A DNA stretch of 64,000 nt from Morchella semilibera (lineage: Eukaryota > Ascomycota > Pezizomycetes > Pezizales > Morchellaceae): positions 1,200,001 to 1,264,000 of the forward strand of contig WBVU01000004.1 in assembly GCA_009192285.1 (NCBI GenBank), read 5' to 3'. Numbering within the stretch: position 1 is the stretch's first letter; each line of letters starts with the position of its first letter. The notes under the pieces were generated by a model that saw nothing but the letters and a program-made list of their open reading frames with translations, had not been told where the DNA came from and made no database searches. A program made the translations under genes and the position numbers. This document shows positions 57,184 to 64,000 of this stretch, piece by piece.

Positions 57184-60100
57184 TTACATTAGCCCATTCA
57201 TAAATTCATCCAGCGTAACGCCCTTCCTAACCGCATTACTGAAACCTTCATGAAAACTGAGCCATACTGTCTCGCTCTTCTCTTCTTGTACCTTTTTCCT
57301 CTTCCCACAACGTGCTTCCTCCTCTTCCTCGCCTACTTGGGGTTCGTCGACATTGATGACACGCCCGAAGAAGTCTTTCTTGACTTCATTCTTCTTGCGC
57401 TTCAACATTTTTTCAAGATTAACCGCCATCTTGAACTGCGGGGCCTCAAGAGATGTGCCCATGCGGGTTTGTCTGGATGCTTCGCGTTGGAGGAGCTGTT
57501 GCTTTCGAAGGGATTGGGCGAGCACCTGACGGATGGCATAGCGGACAGGTGCGGGAGCCGTCTCGCCGGGGGGGGTTGTAAATGTGCGGAAAGTAGTGAG
57601 TGAGTCAAGCGGGCTATCCATGATATGTTATTACAACTATACATACCCCACAAGCTGGGAAGGGGAAACTCACGGCTCCATCCTGTAAACCCAGCCCCAT
57701 CCTACACTACCAATGCCCTCGACCTTTACCTTTTCAAACTCTACACCTAGCCCCATCATGACCTCTACACCCCTCATGACGAGCTTCTTTTCTCCTTCTC
57801 GTCTTACACTTGCTATTCCTCCCTCTGGCCCGGACCCACCGACCACCACCGGTCTTACATTTGGAGAAAGGATTCGAGAAACCCATGGCGCCAGCTCCAT
57901 AGCTACATTTTCGGCAGCTTTAAAAGCTTGATGAAGCCTTATTTCGTTATGCATGCATTCATGCATCCTTGCTATTAAGGCTTTGTTCTCTTTGGTTCCC
58001 TCACGGACCTCCCATTCCGCCTGCGGCCCCGAAAACGGCGCTTCCTCTTCCTCCTCTTCTGGGTCGTTACGAGCATATTTGTTCTTTTGGGTAGGCTTTT
58101 GACGTACTGGGCTAGAAAAAAGGTGGTGAAACGCAAGAATTGGACTTGAGAGATATCCACTCAGCTCATATTCCTGCTCTTGAAACACTTTTGCGCTTAG
58201 GAGATCATGGAACCAGAGCCATTCGCTCGTGGCGTTGGGTTTTGTCAGGTATGGATCGTCGTGGTAGGGGCGTGTGAGGTATGTCGCAAAGCAGTCTGAC
58301 ATGATCTTGTCGAACTCACCCAGCCCCTCTACCACCTGGCGCAGCTTTTCTATGTTGACCTTCTTCCTATTTCCGCTTGTTTCTTTTTTACCTCTCGCCG
58401 CATCATCAGTAAAGAAAACTCTTTCTACTGCTTCTTTAACACTCCCTCTCCCACCACTTCCTCCTTTGCCATCTGTTTCTCCAAGCCCACCATCACCAAA
58501 CTCCTCCTCTACTATTTTTCGTGTAAGGTATCTCCTCTCGCTTGGATTTTTGCTTACTTCCGCTGCAGCACGCAGCCGGGTTGCGATCCACTCACACCCC
58601 ACCATGGCAGCTCTAATATCTCCGCCAGCCTTCCCAACACTATCCGTACAACTCAACTCTACCAATCGCCTTACTGCTCCATCTTCTACTCTGAATCCTT
58701 CGAAGTTCAACACACTCTTAAGTCTACCTACCATTTGCCCCGCCGGAGGTTTTCGCATATAAACAATTTCCGCCAGGGGTCTTAACTCCTTCAATGCAGG
58801 AGCGTAGAGATCATTACAAATAGCCACTATAGGCCTCCGTAAGTTGAATAGATCTTTCTTCTTTTTCTTTTTCCTTGAGACTCCAGATGTTACAGAACTG
58901 GGTGTTTCCTGATCAGCTAGTACCAGCCCAACGAGCGCATTAACGAAGCCGCCCTCATTCGCAGCACCTCCGCCGGTGACGCCATCAATTTCATCAACCA
59001 CCAGACAGACTGGCTTGTTCAATGTTACTGCGCCGCTAGAAACACTATTCTTTACACCCATGCACTTGACGCCCTCATTAGAAAGGATGTTCCTCACACG
59101 GCCTTCCACCACCCCCGCAGAACGCTCGTCTGAGGCATTGACTTCAACAACGTCATAGCCAGCCTGCTTCGCAGCCACATGAGCTAGGGTTGTTTTCCCC
59201 CAACCCAGGAGGGCCGTGAATAAGCAGAATCTTCCGCATCTCTCTCTCATCGGCGGCCTCCTCCGTTTTTTTTCATTTTGGAATTTGTAGATGGGAAGAC
59301 GATCTTATCCCACGCTTTGAACCATCGTAGCACTTGTCTGTGGGTCCGTTCGTCTCCTACAAGGTCGGTGAAGCGCTTCGCGCGATATTTTTCAGACCAC
59401 AATAGTGTTTTCGTACATTTTGTGTTGGAAATCTCCAAATCAGATTTGAGAGCGGCAGCGAGGGCCTCATCCGCAGCTTTGTCCGCAGCCTTGAGCGCAG
59501 CTTCCTCTTTTTGTGTTTTCCGTACCCGTTTCTCGGAATTGTAATCGTTGAGGAGGGTGCCTATATCAACCCCAAAATAACTCTTTTTCAGTCCGTCCCC
59601 TACACCTTCAGATACGCCCCCGGCGTCGGAAGATAGGTAAAAGTTTTCCCTTGTGGTATACATTCTTGGTGGCTTTTGTCTAATATGGAGGGTCTCCCCC
59701 GAGGTAAGCACAACAGGGACGGTAATAGACGAATATAAAGAAGCTGGCACCACGGGAACTGTAAATTTAGATACAGTAGCTCTAGGTGCCAGCTTCATTG
59801 AAGCTTTGAATGCCTCAAAAGACTCTTCGTCTGCTGGCGGGAGCTGAGGCGGGGGGTGTCAACTCCGTCCGAAAGTTGCTTAGTCCATCCGACGCCGGAC
59901 CTTCGGCCGTGAGGTCTATTTCCGTAGGCTTTGAATACGATGTTTTCGTCCCAGTAGATACAAACCTTTTACTAAACAATCCGCCCGATAACGGTAAGTC
60001 AAACACCGGCCTCGAAGGTGCGGTGGGAGTCTTCAAAGTATCTTCCTGTCTGGGTAGCCGTTGTAAACCCCCGCCTTCTCCGTTGACACTCTGGCGCATG

Positions 60101-60675
60101 AGCTCTTCCTCCTCATCAGAATTTGGATAATCGAAAGCCTCATCTTCAGTCTCTGTAACCCTTTGGTGTTTAGCTAGCTGGTGCACGGCCGAGGGAGGTG
60201 AAGACCGGGGATATATGAGTGCCGAAGAGTCAAATTGCATTGCTGCTGCTGCTGCTGCTGCTGCTGTTCGTGGCGTTGTCGGAGATGAGATTGGTACGTC
60301 TCCTGGGATAGGTGATGATGTCGGGATAACCCAGGTGTTTTTGCACTTTGTTGAGCTTTTGGTTGGCGTCTCTACAAATAAATTTCCTTATTAAGATTAA
60401 GAATAAACCTACTTAACGCGTTCCGTTCACTCACCAGGCGGCAAACTACTGCTTCTAAAAGCAGGTTTCAGGCCTATTTGACGGTGCCTAATCACAACAC
60501 CCTGTTCGTCAAATCTCTGCCTCGTCTCCTTCGCCTGGAGTTCGATAGCTTCTAGCTCGTCCGAGTAGGACTCTTCTGGTTCAAGCGACTGAGGCGGATA
60601 GTCGGATGACTGGGTGTCAGGGAGGTAGTCAGAGAATACAAGTGCTGGATCAAAATCAGACGGGATACCAGACAT
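57184..60675 (-). CDS. ctf18: Ctf18, alternative clamp-loader large subunit (frame broken at three homopolymers)
   Basis: Large subunit of the Ctf18-RFC clamp loader, a nuclear AAA+ ATPase that loads or unloads PCNA and supports sister-chromatid cohesion. Exons (minus) 60675-60435, 60371-57674 and 57613-57184. Features in order: acidic N-terminus; poly-Ala run from a GCA repeat; SEKYRAKRFTDLVGDERTHR; P-loop ILLIHGPPGLG / GKTTLAHVAAKQAGY; VEVNASDERS; Walker B CLVVDEIDG; RRPIVAICNDLYAPALKELR; a KAGGDIRAAM sensor 2; helical C-terminus ending DEFMNGLM. The long exon is not open. The frame changes at a G6 run (59851-59856 on plus), a T8 run (59266-59273) and a C5 run (59197-59201); each looks one base too long. 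The last shift lies in the P-loop. With those three bases discounted the coding length is divisible by three (about 1121 aa). Sequencing error is the simplest cause; true inactivation is possible. Confidence 0.88.
60240..60266. repeat. CTG/CAG triplet repeat coding for poly-Ala in Ctf18
   Basis: About nine triplets; on the gene strand in frame they read GCA, giving about eight Ala before AMQFDSS. Length variation here would not shift the frame. Confidence 0.85.
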
Positions 60676-61278
60676 ACCGGATTGGGCGGCTTTGTGTGCT
60701 TTAGTACCCGTTTCCGAGGTTTGGGGTTATAAAGATACTTATGTTGAAACGCGTCGTGGTGCTAAAGTGCCTGATGGACGCGTTCAGATTAGATGATCAG
60801 ATAAGATAACTACATATCGAGATGCATTCGCATGGATTCTCACTCACTACTTTACATGTACCCCGGGGTCCTCAAAGTGATGCAACGGCGACAAAGGACC
60901 ACAACCCCGCAGCTACGTGCCTAAAGGTTGGAGACCCGTGTGATTTATGTAGATCGAATTACGCCAGACAGAGCTAATACCCGGAAACAAAATGGAAAAA
61001 GTTAATTGGGTCTAGCTTTGATGGTCGTTGCGTCACTTTAAGGGCCCCTAGGGTACATGATGATAGTAGTAACCTTCTTTGCTCTTTTAACCTGATGAAG
61101 GTACCCTCTTTCAGTTTCTTTGTCGAGCATGCTTACAGCAATAAATTCTTTTAAACTATATACATTATATTGAGAAGTATGGAAAAGAAAAGAAGAATGA
61201 GATGGGACGAGATAAATAAAACAGGGTCGATAGAGACTAGATCCAGCCTCAAAGGCAGTTACACTTGCTTTTAAGCTT
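60676..61278. other. Intergenic region upstream of ctf18
   Basis: About 600 bp; probable ctf18 promoter and the 3' region of the next gene. TACATGTA near 60853. Nothing else recognised. Confidence 0.55.
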
Positions 61279-62156
61279 TCAAACCATTAAAATGTCCATC
61301 TGCAGCTCGGATTCAGGAACAGCCTCATTGTTATTCTCGCAAACCATCCCTTCGAACCCCTTATCCGGTAGGGAAACCAACCGCATCATGTTGACAAGCT
61401 CTGATTGTTCTGAGCTCTGCTTGGCTCGGTCAAGGGCGCGCGCTTCCTTGCAAGTCTTTACCATGTCAATATCCTCTGCATGTACACCCTATGTCAGAAA
61501 CTAAGAAATAAAATAAAATAAATAATACCTTCAAACCTACCAATAACCATTCCTTCAAAACATTCAGATATATCCCGTATCTTCCGATCATTGGAGATTT
61601 TCGTGCCTCTCTTACTCAGCCTGGGTTTCGTAACCCCGTTTTTTCCTGCTTTCCTCTGCAGCAAGTTCAAAGAATCACCCTTACATTTTTTATCCTCACC
61701 CTTAAATTCCTCAAACATAGGCTTCTTATTCTTGGGTATATGATTACTCGCCCTTTTCCTCGATTCCGCATCTTTTATTATAGCTGCTAACCCTTCCTTG
61801 AAGTAGAAGACCTCGTGCGCGCAACTCGGCTCAAAAATGCTCGCCTCTTGAAAAAAAAGGGTAGGTGGACTGAGAAGGAGGATTCGAGTTCGGAGGCTTA
61901 AGTGCGTTGTGACCGTACGTGTTTGTTGCAGTGCTGGCCTCAAAGGGTGTGCTTCTGGACCCTCGCTCTCTTCGACATAAATATCCACTACTTCCGAAGG
62001 GGCGGCAGTATCAAAGGGGTCCACGAATGGTATCACGTGGATGTATTTACTGGGATGCAGCGGTTGGGAGCTCCTGCTAAGAGCTCGGTTTTTGTGCGTG
62101 GCTAGTGAAAAAATGGATTCTGATTGAGTGGTCATTCCTCTTCTTTCTTTTACCAT
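61279..62156 (-). CDS. Uncharacterised 270-aa protein
   Basis: Two exons (minus) 62156-61541 and 61475-61279, 813 nt, joined by a 65-nt GT-AG intron (donor GTAGGT, acceptor TGCAG) that restores an open frame (GMVIEDIDMVKTCKEAR). I do not recognise the family. The N-terminal half contains IHVIPFVDPFDTAAPSEVV and hydrophobic-aromatic stretches (LLLSPPTLFFQEASIF). The middle is Lys/Arg-rich (SRKRASNHIPKNKKPMF, KPRLSKRGTKIS), suggesting nuclear location. The C-terminal part is helical and acidic. The motif FEGMV occurs twice, once on each side of the intron (ECFEGMVI and KGFEGMVC). The ATG at 62156 is the first in frame; upstream in-frame codons lack an ATG. Its orientation is the same as ctf18, about 600 bp upstream of it. 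Confidence 0.6.
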
Positions 62157-64000
62157 CGTTTTTATCGTTAGCAAACTTAAACTTCCTCCTCGATGAACTT
62201 TTTATCTAAGGACTGATGCTTTTCATGTATAGAGCAGATGGAAATATTCATCACTAGTAAACTCGCAGGGGTACTAACTTACTCGCCACTAGCCTTCCAC
62301 AGCTGGGAAGACTTCGAGTCAGGAAGAAAAGAAAGAAAAAAAGAAGAGAAGAGAAGGAGGAGAGGAGGGAGGAGAAAAAGAACAGTGAGATAAAGCCAAC
62401 CCAATGAAATAGGACTCAAGTGAGGTTTTGCTGGACAAGAGATCGTGCGCCGGTATTCGTCGAGCCCTCACACATTGGTATTTATAGCTGCCAAAAGGGC
62501 ACCAGAGACACAGACCACACCCGAATGACGTCGCCACCCCGAGGTGCCACCCACAGCACAGAAGCAGCCACTTCCGCGCGCTGAATCCTTAGGGAATAGT
62601 GTAAACCAGTTTAGACTTATGATCAGATGGGGATCACCTAGGTACCAAAAGGATTTCGTAAGGTTCTATAACAGGGTTGGTTAAGCTTGACTATATCGGT
62701 TGAGTGAGTGGTAGCCGTAATTCAATCATTGACCTTCAACCAGCTTTGAGCCTTTGATACACATGTATGTAGTAGACACCAGCTCGACCTGAATCATCAT
62801 AACTACTAGATACGAAAATCGACATCTGGGAAAACTGTTTCATACATTGCGGTAGAAAAGTATACTTAAAGCCGTCCTAGACACCCAAATATTAATCTCG
62901 CCTTTTTCTATGCATATATACATATACGGCTTCTCAACGTAGCAATCATTCCAACCAATGGCCTCAAGAGAGATCGCAAGAGAAAAAAGAAAACGAAATA
63001 GGATAATCGATTGTGAGTGGGGCATGTCTGATTACCCTAATATGATTTGAGAGAATACTCTCTTAGCGTGCCTCCCGAAATTTTTCCGAATTGATGTCAT
63101 CTATCGCGGAGATACTAGCACGCATTAGGGAAAGAATTTTTCCGCATCACTTGTAATCTTCCGTAGTTCAAAACACATTGGGTCGGGGAAGAGAGAGCTA
63201 CCTCTACTTCGACCTAGTGGTAGGCTTCAAGTTGCCCCAACCTAAGGCTTTAACAGGAAATCCAATTGATACTGGTTGCCAGCAGGCTGGCTACCCCGAA
63301 TGTTTCTGGAGCATAGCATTGTCATCCATGGCAACACACAACTTTATCATGAATATACTTACCCAAAATCAAACTCAGTCTAATATACGAATAAGTCGGA
63401 ATTCACAAGCCGCTAGCGCAGCTTATAATTATGAGCCCTCCCTTCTCATTTCAGCAGTTAGGTGTGGTTGGAAAAAGGTTTGGGCTTGAAACTCAAGACC
63501 GATGATTAATCATTGTACTAAACCCAAGTACATACATAGGCAACTTTACAGGTACAATACCTCCTACGACCCCCTGTGTCTTCGACATTCGGGCACGGGG
63601 CATCAGTCTAGAGAGCCGATACCGAGTTGTGATGAGAACCTCCCTTCCGGTTACCTGGCTTAAGAAGAGAGCCTGAGAAGCCTCGAGTAGAGTCGAGAGG
63701 GCTATGGTGTATCGGAAGGGTACGGTGTATCGGAGTAAATCGCTTAGACACTCTAGAGGATAAGCGCGAGAGAGCAGGTAAATTGGTATAAAATTTCGGT
63801 AAATACCAAACTTGAGTTGAAAAGAAAGCTTCGAAAGGCACATATCAAGGGCCGATCAAATACAAGTGATGCAAAAAAAAAAAAAAAAAAACGAGAAAAC
63901 TCCGTGCTTTAGTTCCAGCATCCACTATTACAATATCACAATAAAACACACCGTCCGTTCCATGCAAGGTATAAATGCCACTACCGCAACCCCCCCCCCC
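62157..64000. other. Intergenic region to window end
   Basis: About 1.8 kb. It contains a purine-rich GA/AG tract at 62320-62385 just upstream of the unknown gene, an ACATGTA motif near 62762, an A run at about 63872-63890 and a C10 run at the window end. Open frames 63178-63489 (plus) and 63493-63843 (minus) have no recognisable motif and are not called. Confidence 0.5.

Noticed and set aside
63178-63843. Open frames of 103 and 116 codons near the window end
   Set aside because: Neither has a recognisable motif or a supporting intron pattern.

Overview
This window looks like a contig piece from a filamentous ascomycete (Pezizomycotina). Genes carry short GT-AG introns (37 to about 100 nt) with CTAAC/CTGAC-like branch sites, and the products are typical of that group: Zn2Cys6-type regulator, GH128, GH81, GH5, GT90/CAP10, ferric reductase, Ctf18, Tho1-like SAP protein. 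The class is not certain; the low gene density (about 17 genes in 64 kb), gene-poor gaps of 3 to 5 kb and transposon remnants would fit an early-diverging class such as Pezizomycetes, but this is inference.

Layout. 1-1064: 3' end of a fungal-specific transcription factor, cut by the window edge. 4022-5043: mitochondrial-type 1-Cys peroxiredoxin. 5628-5855: complete MITE with TA target duplication. 7071-8089: GPI-anchored-looking GH128 glucanase. 9250-10011: haloacid-dehalogenase-type hydrolase, convergent with a Prx5/AHP1-type peroxiredoxin (10288-10959). 13209-15995: ferric reductase with a very long disordered insertion. 19569-20114: short alpha/beta-hydrolase remnant, convergent with a six-exon cytochrome P450 (20170-22215). 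24995-26923: secreted DUF7029-like protein. 27-31.8 kb: gene desert with a 123-bp tandem duplication. 31878-34015: GT90/CAP10 glycosyltransferase. 35152-36721: secreted M28 family protein that has lost most zinc ligands. 36.7-41.9 kb: gene desert. 41954-44906: GH81 endo-beta-1,3-glucanase in nine exons. 45708-46306: small unknown protein. 47009-47164: second MITE family. 47545-49008: SAP-domain Tho1-like protein. 49561-51239: GH5 hydrolase. 53148-56479: 5'-truncated LINE with poly-A tail and 18-bp target duplication. 57184-60675: Ctf18 clamp-loader subunit whose frame is broken at three homopolymer runs. 61279-62156: unknown protein.

How the genes may work together. There is no clear biosynthetic cluster. 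Three beta-glucan/glycan hydrolases (GH128, GH81, GH5), the GT90 enzyme and the two other secreted proteins suggest wall remodelling or outer-surface functions, and two peroxiredoxins, a ferric reductase and a P450 give a redox flavour to the first third. These are loose groupings only.

The most unusual genome-wide signal is the palindrome TACATGTA (often CTACATGTAG), present about 30 times by eye, almost entirely between genes, where about one copy would be expected by chance. Other points of interest are the M28 pseudo-enzyme, the roughly 260-residue low-complexity insertion in the ferric reductase, two TA-flanked MITE families, and the three frame-shifting homopolymers in ctf18. Exon boundaries below were derived by hand from splice signals, reading phase and family conservation; none was checked against transcripts.
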